Part shown: positions 23,930 through 37,543 of the stretch, piece after piece
Layout: each line of letters begins with the position of its first letter
Numbering within the stretch: position 1 is the first letter of the stretch
Source: Coriaria nepalensis
Lineage: Eukaryota > Streptophyta > Magnoliopsida > Cucurbitales > Coriariaceae
DNA length: 64,000 nucleotides
NCBI GenBank assembly: GCA_027186245.1
Contig: CP114498.1
Coordinates: forward strand, 6,703,501 to 6,767,500
Direction of reading: 5' to 3'
Notes under the pieces: model-generated
Told to the model about the DNA's origin: nothing
Database searches by the model: none
The model's input: the letters and a program-made list of their open reading frames with translations, nothing else
Made by a program: the position numbers and the translations under genes

Positions 23930-26050
23930 CAACTAGCTACCAACACTTTTTTTTTTTCTTAAGAGAAATTGTTAATTAGAAGAAGCAAATAATGTGTTAT
24001 TAGGTGCACCGTTCAAAAGTGTCTCCTTTCATGTGTTATTAGGTTACACGTGATGGTCATGTGATCACTGATCATCATACAGCATTTGTGACCTATTTAA
24101 ATGTAACAGTATTCAATTTATCCATGGGGAAAGTTTGAAACAACAAGTAGGTATGTTGTCACATAAATTTGTACCTATGGCATCCAACGTAACAATTGTT
24201 TCATCTTCATCTGATCTGAAACAAATTTCTCCTTATAGAGCCCTTCAGAAAACAAAAATCTCAATTTCACTTTTCTTCAGTCCTAATTTCAGCTCCAATT
24301 TTTTCGACCCTCTAGCCCTAATTTCTCCAATAGGCATAATTTCTTTAACCCTTAACTTCTTCAATCTCTCAGTCCTAATTTCTTCGTCCCCTTTTTTTTC
24401 CCTTATTTAATCATTTCCTTGATCTGTAATTACTGTAGGAATAAAAATCATCGTGAATTCTTGAAAGAGGTAAGTTATGAGCTTAAATTGATCTTAAAGA
24501 TTATCATTCTTCCAATTTGGTTTTTTTTTTTTTTCTTGAGAATCTAAATATTTTATATTGCTGGGTTTGTATTATGCACGCTCACAAGGGTGATAGATTC
24601 AAACTGTTATGATCTTTTGGTTGTAGAGGCATTGGACAAGAGGCTTTGTATTATGTGCGCTCTGGTTGTAGAGGCTTTCATATTATTGATCATCCAATTC
24701 CAAAAATGTGATGCTTTATTCTCATAAGTAATGATCTAGCTATTAATTAGAGGCGTTTCATAAATAATTATGCTAGATCATTTTATGTAAGGAACATGAG
24801 TTATCCGTTATTCAATATCTACACCCATGAACATATATTAACCATTAAATTGACCTATGACATTTGAACCAAAGAAAAACTACTAAGATACGGGGTTTGA
24901 TATTATATGCTTTGCACATCTAGAATCATAGACTATTTTTAAATTCAAAATTCAAAAATAAAAGTGAAGGGGAGTAGTATACTTAGCCCACAATCTTCTC
25001 TAAATCCCGTACGAAATTTCACCCCTTTCTCCTTTTACCACTGCCACCACCGGAGCACAACGCCATCGCCACTTGTACCAGATCCTCACCGTCACCTGAC
25101 CGCTATCCTTGATCCACACTATCAACAACTAAAGTGATGGATTACAATGAGAATTAATTCAACACTTGAAAAAAAGATGATATTCTCTCTCCCTCTTTTC
25201 TTTGTGGGTGGCTAAGGATGCTTGGTAGGAATCCTAGGGTTTTGTACCCTCTATATACAGGACATATCCCTCTTGGGCCTAGCCTAGTTAGGCCATTATG
25301 GCCCGTTTAATCTAATTAATATTATTTAGATTTTTGATAGTTTATTTTAATTCACGTCTCTAATAAATTAAATCAATTTTAATTTAAGCTTTGTTCATGG
25401 GCCCATTTAGGCTCTTTAAAATTTTAATGACCTAACAAGCCTTCATTTGATTCAAAAAATATTATGACTTAATAATCAATTATATCTCCATTTAATAATT
25501 ATATTTGTCAAAATAATATTTTTCTAATTAATTATTTAATTTATAATTAAATATATATCATATTTTGGTTGTGCAAGCAATGCGGGTGTGACTTAGATTT
25601 AACAAATTAAACTAATTAATGATTTAATTTTTAAATTAAGTTCACTATGAACAAGTTAAAATTATGCAATTTAAAATCTAACCTCAATCCAATTAACCTT
25701 TTTATGTATGACATGATAGATTTTACATTCATATGGCAGGTGGGCCCCACAACGAATTCATTCCTTACGAATGGACTTATTAACTTTCAAAATACTTTTC
25801 AAAACAAATAGTCAACATGATCATCTTTTATGATCAAGTTGATTTAAACGACCAAATCCACATTGGCTTCTTACAAGGTGTGTGGTCGCACGTATAATGA
25901 AAAGTACGAGAAACTTCTACAAAAATCATCGATGACTATTACCATATCATATTGGCCTTCCATTTGTATGTGTTTCTAGAAAATCCTAAAGTATTGTTTC
26001 ATTGTTAAAGTTTATTAAACTTTTTTTATGAATGTCATAAACTCTTATTC
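23930..26050. other. Intergenic DNA with LTR-like pieces, no gene seen
   Basis: The part at 25150-25310 (ATCCTAGGGTTTTGTACCCT, TATATACAGGACATAT, TTGGGCC) has the look of an old LTR or its leader, but no ends were found. The small open frame at 24135-24410 is Ser/Leu/Phe-rich, has no splice context and matches nothing I know. Confidence 0.4.
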
Positions 26051-26059
26051 AATTAAACA

Positions 26060-26600
26060 ATATATTTATAGAAAACTCATTTTCAAATCATACTACTTTT
26101 TATTTTATATGACTCATAGAAATATATCGTCTAATATATAGGTGATGGATACCATCTTATCACCCTACAGACTGTACATACTCGAACACATGCCTAACGG
26201 TTCACCCTTTTAGTGGCCTCTAGTGAAGACCATGTGGAGTGATATCAAAACATAATATCTTATATACTAGTACTATGGTGATCTCGGATTTGAGCATCAT
26301 AAGTATCATAGTTACAGACAAAACTCATTAACAATTAATATTATTACCATTAAGTTGTTGTCAAGTGATCACGTTCAATAATTAAGTCTTTACCAATCAC
26401 CTATATGTCTATCTTGGTGTTCCCCAACATCGATAACTATGAGATTATCATTCTTCTCTTTGAAGTGGATAGCGCATGTAACAATCTCTCCAGACTGTCG
26501 TTATCCCTATCATGACCATCCCATGACTATAAATAATTTTTGATCTCAGACTTAACCATCTTTGATCTCATCCTTCCAAAATCTCTATCATGAATCCAAA
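26060..26600. repeat. Probable decayed LTR-type repeat
   Basis: Non-coding sequence with mixed composition (GATGGATACCATCTTATCAC, TAGTGGCCTCTAGTGAAGAC) unlike the AT-rich flanks. It resembles plant LTR non-coding DNA in texture only; neither terminal repeats nor a target duplication were seen. Confidence 0.3.
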
Positions 26601-26756
26601 TGTATGTCTGAGAATTGGGAATCTATAAAGTATGCAAGCAAATTATTATTTCCAACTTAGTAATAGCATGACATATTATATTTATGCTTTAATTGAATGC
26701 TATGAAATCAATTATATTGATGATTCGTATATTTTAATATTGATTCGCATAAGTGT

Positions 26757-26835
26757 ATGACCCGATTGGCTTAACGGGCAGTACACTTTCATTGAGGTCA
26801 CGGGTTCAAATCATGGTTGCTCCCCATGTTTGTTA
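26757..26835 (+). repeat. tRNA-like pol III promoter (SINE head)
   Basis: GATTGGCTTAACGGGCAG near 26764 resembles an A-box and GGTCACGGGTTCAAATC near 26797 resembles a B-box, spaced as in tRNA-derived SINEs. It does not fold as an intact tRNA that I can recognise. It leads straight into the TRIM/LTR-like repeat that follows. Confidence 0.45.
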
Positions 26836-26869
26836 TTTCTACATATGATATGTTTCTTTAGCTTGCTTG

Positions 26870-27210
26870 CCATTTTTGCACGTGCATGACCCATATCAGT
26901 ATGAGCTTGCATGTGAGGGAGAATGTTAAGAGTCTCAATCATAGATAATATAATTGAGTTTATTTTCTAACAGTTCGGATTTTTAGGACAATCGGTAGTT
27001 TAACATGGTATCAGAGCTGAGGTTTCGTTCCACTAATATGCTTCTTGGCTTATTTATGCACTAATATCCACGTGCAAGACCCACATCATTATGGGCTTAT
27101 ATGTGAGGGGAAGTGTTAAAAGTCTCAATAATAAATAATATAATTGAGCTCATTTCCTTACAATTCGAACTTTTAAGACAATCGATAAGTTAATGTGGTA
27201 TCAGATTCAA
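26870..27210 (+). repeat. Two tandem copies of an LTR/TRIM-like segment with a primer-binding-site-like motif
   Basis: Copy A (about 26880-27020) and copy B (about 27065-27210) share the order ACGTGCA(T/A)GACCCA(T/C)AT, TATG(A/G)GCTT, TGTGAGGG, GTTAA(G/A)AGTCTCAAT, AATATAATTGAG, ACAATCG and TGGTATCAGA. Copy A contains TGGTATCAGAGC (27007-27018), the complement of the initiator-Met tRNA 3' end used as primer-binding site by many plant LTR elements. Copy B has it decayed. No coding sequence lies between them. Confidence 0.55.
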
Positions 27211-28037
27211 GTTCAGTACTCGACATCACCCAAAAAGAAAAATTCATATATATGCCAAAAAATAATGTCTCACGTGATGGTGCGTGTTAGAAATATTTCA
27301 CATCTTAAAGGGAACACTTGGAAACTAAGTATATAAAGAAACATAGGCCACTCCTTTTATTGTCAATTGGTTTTGAGATAAAAATTCAAATTTAACATAA
27401 AAGATTATATCAATGGACATTAATAGTGACATAAGATCCTTTGAATTGCCTAGAGGTGAAATTAGGATTAACCCTCCGAACTTTGAAATAATTGTAATAA
27501 ATACCCTAACCTTTCATAATTATAATGAGCCCCTTTATTTCATACAAAATAATATGATACTTTAAAATTTACTCCAAATTAATTTTTTTTTTTCATTTTC
27601 AGCTTTTTTTTTAACACTTTTAACCCACTTTTTTTAAATCAAATTTTCTTCTCTACATCCTATCACCTCCATCTCCACCTCCACCACTAATCCTTTCACC
27701 GCCAATTTTGCCGACTCTCACTACTAGAAGTATTCTAAAATTATAAATTTAACGAACTACAAATTCTATATTCATCTTAAACCATTTTCACCTTATATTT
27801 TCAACTTCACCTTCCTCCATCAAAATAAAAAAATTATTTTTTCACTCTTCATTGCTGTTATCATTCTTTTCTAGAAAATCTCTCATTTTCTTTATGACTC
27901 TTAAGTTTCGAAAATTAGTTTGTAACATCTTAGGATTAACTTAAAAATAAATATAAAAAATTTTAATCTGTAAAATTTAGATTTTTAGAATGCTTTTGAT
28001 GGAGTAGTCGAACGGGTCATTAATATTAAAAATAATA

Positions 28038-28283
28038 TTTTAAGATTGAAAATGAAATAAAATATTATTTTAAAATAAATTTTAAAATTTTAAATTATTT
28101 TACGATAAAAAATTAATTATAATTTAAATTTAAAATAAAATTTTTTTTATATTTATAAAATTTTAAGATTGAAAATGAAATAAAATATTAATTTTAAATA
28201 AATTTTAAAATTTTAAATTATTTTACGATAAAAAATTAATTATAATTTAAATTTAAAATAAAAATATTTTTTATATTTATTAT
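28038..28283. repeat. AT-rich tandem duplication, period 123 bp
   Basis: 28038-28160 and 28161-28283 are near-identical: both run TTTTAAGATTGAAAATGAAA, then TTTTACGATAAAAAATTAAT, then TTTATATTTAT, with only a few base changes. The high identity suggests a recent duplication. It lies about 270 bases upstream of the MDH start codon. Confidence 0.88.
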
Positions 28284-28552
28284 AATTTAAGATATTTATT
28301 ATAATTTTCTCCAAATTTATAACGGTAATCATAAGAGATGCGGATAACACGTACAATTACGTAACTTTCCCCTTAAATTTCTTGCATGCTGACGCGTATA
28401 TATATATATATATTGCTAGATGTATATATATATCTTGATCGCACTTTATCTCTATTCTCGATTGCCGTCACGCTTCACTCTTGTTCTCTTTACGATCATC
28501 ATCTCACAATCTCAAGCTTGAAAATCTCTCCATTTTCATTTGATAAATAGCA

Positions 28553-31592
<3,040 letters not shown>

Positions 31593-31665
31593 AAAGCAAG
31601 CTAGCTAGCTCTTGTCACAAAGGAAATTGTAAAATGGGGAACCTCATGAAAGTTTCCTAGAAAGA

Positions 31666-31671
31666 AATAAA
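31666..31671 (+). terminator. Polyadenylation signal of the MDH gene
   Basis: AATAAA lies 74 bases after the stop codon, at a usual distance for a plant near-upstream element. Confidence 0.45.
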
Positions 31672-31750
31672 CAAGTTCATATTTCTATATGTTAGTTCGC
31701 ACTCTTTCTTTATTGATTGTGGTTTAAACATGTGAGCCACGTGACATGGC

Positions 31751-31892
31751 AATTAGATATTTTTCTTTTCATTCGGTCGGCAAATAAGAGGCAGAATGTG
31801 CTGAATTCGTGATGTAATTCACTTGTTTTTCCAATTAGATATTTTCTTTTCTTTCGGTCGGAAATTAAGAGGCGGAATGTGGTAAATTAGGA
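31751..31892. repeat. Short tandem duplication after MDH, period about 81 bp
   Basis: The order CAATTAGATATTTT, CTTTTC, TTCGGTCGG, AAGAGGC(A/G)GAATGTG occurs at 31751-31811 and again at 31832-31890 with small changes. Confidence 0.7.
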
Positions 31893-34720
31893 ATGAGCTA
31901 TAAACATTAATAAGAGTATTAATAAGCGACGGTCGTTCCTAAATTATTATGTCTTAATGTAAATAACCTATGAAAGTTATAGGCACTTATACTATAAATT
32001 TGTAAAAAGTAGTTATAATAAACAACATCATTTTAGTATATACTTAATATAAATAATGATAAGATAAGCATATTATACATATCTCGAGAGTAATTCTTTT
32101 CATACATATTATGCATGACTTGAGTACTTTATACACGTGTTTTGTGATATATTTAAAAGTACAGCAGTGACAAAAGCAATAATTTTAATATTAAATATCT
32201 GATTGATTTATAATATTTTAACTTTAACTTCACACACGATAATATCTAAAATATATCTATCTATTACAACATCTTTAACTTACATTCTCATCACCTTTTG
32301 CATCTTCATACTTGCATGTTATACGGCATGCTCATATATATTCATCATAGTCAATCGCCAAGATCATATTCATCATCATATATTAAATTAAATTCATCAC
32401 CATATTGATTAACTAAATTTATCATATTTATATTTATTCATACACTCAAAGCATAAGCCTACACAAATAATCATCAATATATATAATATATACAATATTC
32501 ATATTAATCATACATAAAATTTACTATATTATAAAATAATCATCATTTACTTAATATCCAAATACTATTTAACTTAAATATGTTCCCTTTTCAATCTTTT
32601 GACAGTCTTAAATTTCAGGATATATTGAAAATTTTCATAAAATTGAGTATCCTAACTTTCCGCTCTCATTTATTTTATTCCTTACCTCTCTTTTAAGTTT
32701 TCTCTTTCTATCTCTTTCTCATTTATTTTTAGACGAGTGTTATGGGTTTGACAAATGGAAGAGGTAGTAAGGTGGCATGTGTAGTTTAACGTGTACTTAT
32801 TTCATTTTATTTATTTTTTTACTAAATTAAATTAAAATCCTTCAAAATTTAAAATGTCTCCTTTTATTTTTATTTTTATTTTTATTTTTATTTAGAAATT
32901 TAACAATTATTAAAAATTCCCTTTCTATTTATTTTATGATTATTTTGCATAATTTGGAAATTTATAGAGTTCATAACATTTCTTATCAAATTATTTTTTT
33001 GTTATTGTCAAAAAAGAAGAAAAAAAAAATAGAAAAAAAACTAGTTATTGGCTCATTTTGTCCAACAATCAGATTGGTCCGAATTGTAATTATGCATTAA
33101 GATTCATTATCAAGAATCACCGGAACGACACGTGGAGTTTATTCTTTTTTCAGATGATTCTACTTATTTTTTACCATTTCTTAGAAAAATTAATAAAATC
33201 AATTTTAATAAAGAATGAAAAAGTGAATTCTACCATTTCTCAAAATGATTGAGCAATAAAATGTGAATATTCTTCGTTCCAATAACCAAACATGTAACAC
33301 TATTTTCATATCACTAACTTAATAAAAATATAATTTTTAATGTCATTAATTTAGAGATTTACTTCAAATATTATTAAGAACTTAGTTTAAAATGGGTCTA
33401 ATTTAAATTTTTTACATACATTTTATTTTCCTAAGTATTTCAAAACATTAAATATTTACAAATCCATCTCATTGTTTCAAAGTGACTGTATTATCTTTCT
33501 ATTTATCTACGATATGAAAAAACTAAGAATGAGCTATAAACTTCAATAAGTGACAATCGTACTTAAAATATCATGTTGTAGTTCAAATAATATATAAACA
33601 TCATAAACACTTATACTATAAACTTGTAAAGACACTTATAATAAATAACATCATTTCATCGTATATTTAACATAAACAATGATATTATAAGTATATCATA
33701 TATCTCGCGAGATTAATTCTTTTTATGGGTGTTATGCATGACTTAAGCATTTTATGCATGTACCTTGTAATATATTCAAGCTCAATAATGGCAAGCAATA
33801 ACTATAATATTAAATATATGATTGACTTACATCACTTTAATTTTAACATTAATTTTACATAAGAGTATTTTAAATACATTTATTTTATAATATTTTAACT
33901 TTAATTTTATATAATTATATCTTAAATATCATCGTTTTACAACATATTTAACTTATATTCTCATCACCCTTTTTATCTTCACGACTACAATTATATGACA
34001 TGCTTGTATATATACATCATAGTCAATTATTATCAATATTATATTCATCATCATATAGTAAATTAAATTCATTAATATAGAAATTAATTAAATTTATATT
34101 CAATAAACATTCATAGCATAAACTTACATATATAATCATCAATACATATAATATATACAACATTCATATTCATCATCCATAAAATTTACCAATATTATAT
34201 ATGGATCATCACTTACCTAATATCTAAATACTATTTAACTTAAATCAATTTCTTTTTCAATTATTTGATAATTTTAAATTTTAAATTATACTAAGAAATT
34301 CCGTGAAATTGAGCGTCAAACTTTCCTCATTTATTTGTCTCTTTCTCTCTCTTTAAGTTGTCTCTTTATCTCTCTTAAAATTTTAAGTTGTCTCTTTATC
34401 TCTCTTAAAATTGAGTTTCCTAACTTTTTCTCCTCTCCCTCTCCCACTTTGCTGCTTTTTTTGTTCTTTCGTGTTTAGCCGAGAGTGTGGGCGAGGTTTA
34501 CATAGGAGTAGGAAGTGTTAATTTTTTTTTATAGACCAAGTGTTATGGAACTGACAAAGGAAGAGGTAAAAGGTGGCACGTGTACTTTAAAGTGTCCTTA
34601 TTCTTTTTTTTTTATTCTTTTTTTTTTTTATTAAATTCAATTAGAATTCCTTAAATTATAAAAATTGTTAAAACATCACTTTTTATTTTTATTTTTATTT
34701 TTATCTTTATTATTATTATT
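31891..34720. repeat. Pair of diverged AT-rich direct repeats, about 1 kb each
   Basis: Copy A (31891-about 32890) and copy B (33527-about 34720) run in parallel. Both begin GAATGAGCTATAAAC; both continue with ACTTATACTATAAA(T/C)TTGTAAA, ATCTCG(A/C)GAG, TATGCATGACTT(G/A)AG, TTCATCATAGTCAAT, GACAAA(T/G)GGAAGAGGTA and a (TTTTTA)n tail. The offset grows from about 1636 to 1803 bases, so copy B has gained insertions. DNA between the copies (32900-33520) is unrelated and AT-rich. No coding frame is conserved between copies, so this is a non-coding repeat family or a segmental duplication. Confidence 0.75.
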
Positions 34721-34808
34721 ATTATTATTAATTTCCAGTTGAAATTAATACTTTTTGACTAATTATCTTCATTCACTTGATAGTCTCAAATTCAAGTGAG
34801 AATTAGCC

Positions 34809-35685
34809 ATGGATGAGACTATGAGCAGTTCAAGCAGAGCTTAACCGAACTTGAATTTGAAGCCGATCATCTTCTTCTAGCTCGAAACAAGGTAAGATTC
34901 GGTATCGACAAAGTAAAAAATAGTTGTTAAGTGAATTCAATTGTTTGCTTCAAAATTGCATACAGGTTGTGGAGATTGACAGAATGAGGAATGGGAACAG
35001 GGAACAGGGAAGCACTTAGTGCCCTTAGGAAGAAGGCTCGAACGGCAAAGACCAGCGTTCCGTCCGCATTCGAATCGGTCATGAAGGAAATTGAGGGCCC
35101 TACATCAAGGCCCTTGGTGATGGAGATGTGCTCTACCTGCGTAAACCATGACTCTAATGAGCGGACATGGATGATTTTTCCTGGAACTGATGTTTTCGCT
35201 AGGATTTCATTCCATGTTACTCATGCTATCCTTGAGACATGTCCCATTCTGCAAATTTCCTTTCTCTCATTTTCCTTGTCAAAATTCAGGTATCAAATTC
35301 TGCTTGTTTGCATTGTTTTAAATCTGTTTTTTGACAAGCTCTCACTTTTATGTGTTTGTTTTGTTTTCTTTTGTTGTATTCCCTTGCTAAGCTTGAAAAT
35401 AAGTGCCCTCGAGAGAGAAATGATAAAAGAAAATGGGGCCTTCTGTTCTTAACCTAGACCGTTAGATTGGAATTTTTGACTCGTTCGGTATGAAAACACT
35501 CGCTTAATCCATATTGAATAATGCAGATCAAGAGAGACCGGACTTTGTTACAAAGAAACTACAAAGCAATTGTGAAGGATAAATCCTTTTTGCTCTCAGA
35601 AAAGAAAAAAAAAAAACAATTGCCGATGAGATCAGGCCCCAGTGTGCTCAAGTCGCTGGTGACCGTAACCGATAAACCAGACTAA
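34809..35685 (+). pseudogene. Pseudogene of a PDRG1-like (p53/DNA-damage-regulated) prefoldin-type protein
   Basis: Exon-like blocks match a small plant protein of the PDRG1 family. 34809-34891 starts ATGGATGAGACTATG and ends AAG before GTAAG. One base is missing near 34822, which brings a stop after 11 codons. 34966-about 35245 follows TACAG and reads DRMRNGNRE, then REALSALRKKARTAKTSVPS, EIEGP-SRPLV and WMIFPGTDVFARI. It holds a 7-base tandem duplication (CAGGGAA twice near 34997-35010) that shifts the frame again. 35527-35685 follows GCAG and reads a DQERPDF-like start, KKLQS, VKDKSFLLSEK and KSLVTVTDKPD in differing frames. The donor after block 2 is lost. Several frameshifts make it non-functional unless heavily edited; the open frame 34991-35452 is only a leftover piece. 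Confidence 0.85.
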
Positions 35686-35826
35686 CCGTGGACAAGGAAG
35701 CAGATGATCTTTCTTTCACATCATTATCCTTTAGTGACTTAATTGTAATTACAAGGCTGTATTGCGCACAATTACTACTTATTAGTAATGATAAACTTTT
35801 TTTATATATAAAATTACAAGATGGGA

Positions 35827-37543
35827 TTAATTCTGAAATGAGTTCCAGAAAGGGGTAGAATCATGATCCTCTTGGTTGGATTTTCCCTGCATAAGCTCGA
35901 GAGTAAGATGCCCATCATTATTTTCATGGAAGCTTCTATCCCAGATATGATCACAAGGATACATAATGGAATGATCCATTTCAGGCTGTTCATGGCCATT
36001 ATTGAATTCCATGAACCCTTGAATGTTTGAATAAGGAACCCATTCCTGCTGCTCCTGGTGGTGCTTAGAATGGATGAATGCTGTTGCTGCTCGGTTTTCT
36101 GCTATAAGTTCTCTTAGAGCAGCACTGGATCTTGAAGATAGATCATCTGATGGAGATATTGGACATACTTGAGATTGTGATGTTGCCCAGTTATTAGAAT
36201 AATCACTTGACAGAAGAGAGAGAGCACGTCCTGTTGGTGATGGTATGTATGGAAATATTCTCGATCCCATTGATCTATCATCTGCAACTAAGAAACCCAG
36301 ATTATAAACATAGTTTCCTTTTCAGATTACCATTCTTTTAAATATTGATGCTCCTTTTATTCGACCCAGTTTACCTGACCATTTATCTGGCAAAAGGGCA
36401 CAAACTGGTATCTTTTTTCTTTTATTTTTTTTTTTTTGGCGATTTCAATTAAATAAGGGGAAAATATAAGGTCAGTAAGAAAAATTACAAACCAAAGATC
36501 GTTAAACAGATAAAAAAAATGATGGGAAACATATATGCCCATCTGTTATGATTAAGATCGCATTCATTCAATCTTGAAATTTGCTAATACTTTATTATTG
36601 TCCCTACAAAAAAATTACTTAATTCAAATTCACTCCCTCCTTTATGAATAAAACACAAAAACACCCGAAAGAAATATCCAACTAATAATAGTCGAAAGAA
36701 AAAATTCCAACAATTACATTCGTACGTACCGTATTGTAGAGAGTTTCTAGGAATAGAATCGTTGAAGCTCTTTCTTCTTCTCTCATTATGCCCTGCTAAT
36801 CTTCTCCGACAACTCCTCTTTGAATAATCAAACTCCGACACCACATGAAACCTGTATGAATATTCATCTCACCACATGAAAAAGAAAGGACTAGTAGAGA
36901 ATTAAATTAACAAGTGGAAATGATGAAGAGTGACTGACCTGCTACACTGCTGACAAAAGCGCTGCTCTAACCCATACACAAACACCTTAGGAGCCTTGGA
37001 GTGCATCTCGCAGACCTTATGCCTACGGTGGTACTCCTTGGCGTTCCCCAGCGCCATGTGGCACCCCTCCACTTGACAGCGTGGCGTCGACGATGACTCG
37101 GATGGCCCACCCGCACTGCGATACAAGCAGCTGGGTTTTCTTCCTCTCTTCCCTGCCGCACCCATCAACACGTGTCGCTCCCCCAGATGCCCTGATGCTG
37201 CCGTCGCCGTAGCAGCAGCGGCAGCATCCTCGAAGTAGTGCCTCTTGCCGAGCTTCAAGAACATCAGGTGTGAGTCCGGGTGGACGTGGGCCCCATCGCC
37301 GCAATATAACGAGTGATAATCCTCGGAACCACCGTGAGGAATCCAAAAGGCTTCATGTCCAAGACTAGTATTCGCTTCCGTCGTGGCGGTGGCGTCGGTT
37401 TCGTAAATTGAGCCGTTATTATCAAACTCCAAAATTGTTGAAGAAGAATTGAGGTCCCCCCACCCCCATATATAAGGAGACCATTTAGCAACGCTGCTGT
37501 GATTGATGCTATTATCACCATTACGCCCCCTGATTTCCATCAC
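35827..37543 (-). CDS. SQUAMOSA promoter-binding protein-like (SPL) transcription factor, 393 aa
   Basis: Nuclear DNA-binding regulator of phase change and shoot development. Three minus-strand exons: 37543-36939, 36851-36730, 36281-35827; they join to 394 codons with stop. The SBP domain spans the first intron. Zinc finger 1 is C-x4-C-x16-C-x2-H (RCQVEGC to CEMH); finger 2 is C-x2-C-x3-H-x11-C (CQQCSRFH to KRSC). A nuclear localisation stretch [17 protein letters not shown] follows. The intron splits the Arg of CSR-FH, as in other SPL genes. The N-terminus has [11 protein letters not shown] followed by Ala/Thr runs. The last exon carries the peptide ALSLLS, encoded by a miR156 target site, then [18 protein letters not shown]. 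The closest family branch is uncertain. A Tyr (FDYSKRS) replaces a more usual acidic or small residue. Leader DNA upstream (37560-37940) is GA/CT-rich. Confidence 0.95.
36208..36227 (-). promoter_or_regulatory. miR156 target site in the last SPL exon
   Basis: On the + strand the site reads TGACAGAAGAGAGAGAGCAC, which differs from the miR156 sequence I know (TGACAGAAGAGAGTGAGCAC) at one base. The mRNA therefore carries the standard target and codes for ALSLLS. This places the gene under age-dependent miR156 control. Confidence 0.93.

Noticed and set aside
26757..26835. Functional tRNA gene
   Set aside because: A- and B-box-like motifs are present, but I could not fit acceptor and anticodon stems; SINE head is more likely.
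36967..37521. Three minus-strand frames of 64-107 codons, Arg- or Gly-rich
   Set aside because: They are other frames of SPL exon 1, produced by its GC-rich coding sequence.
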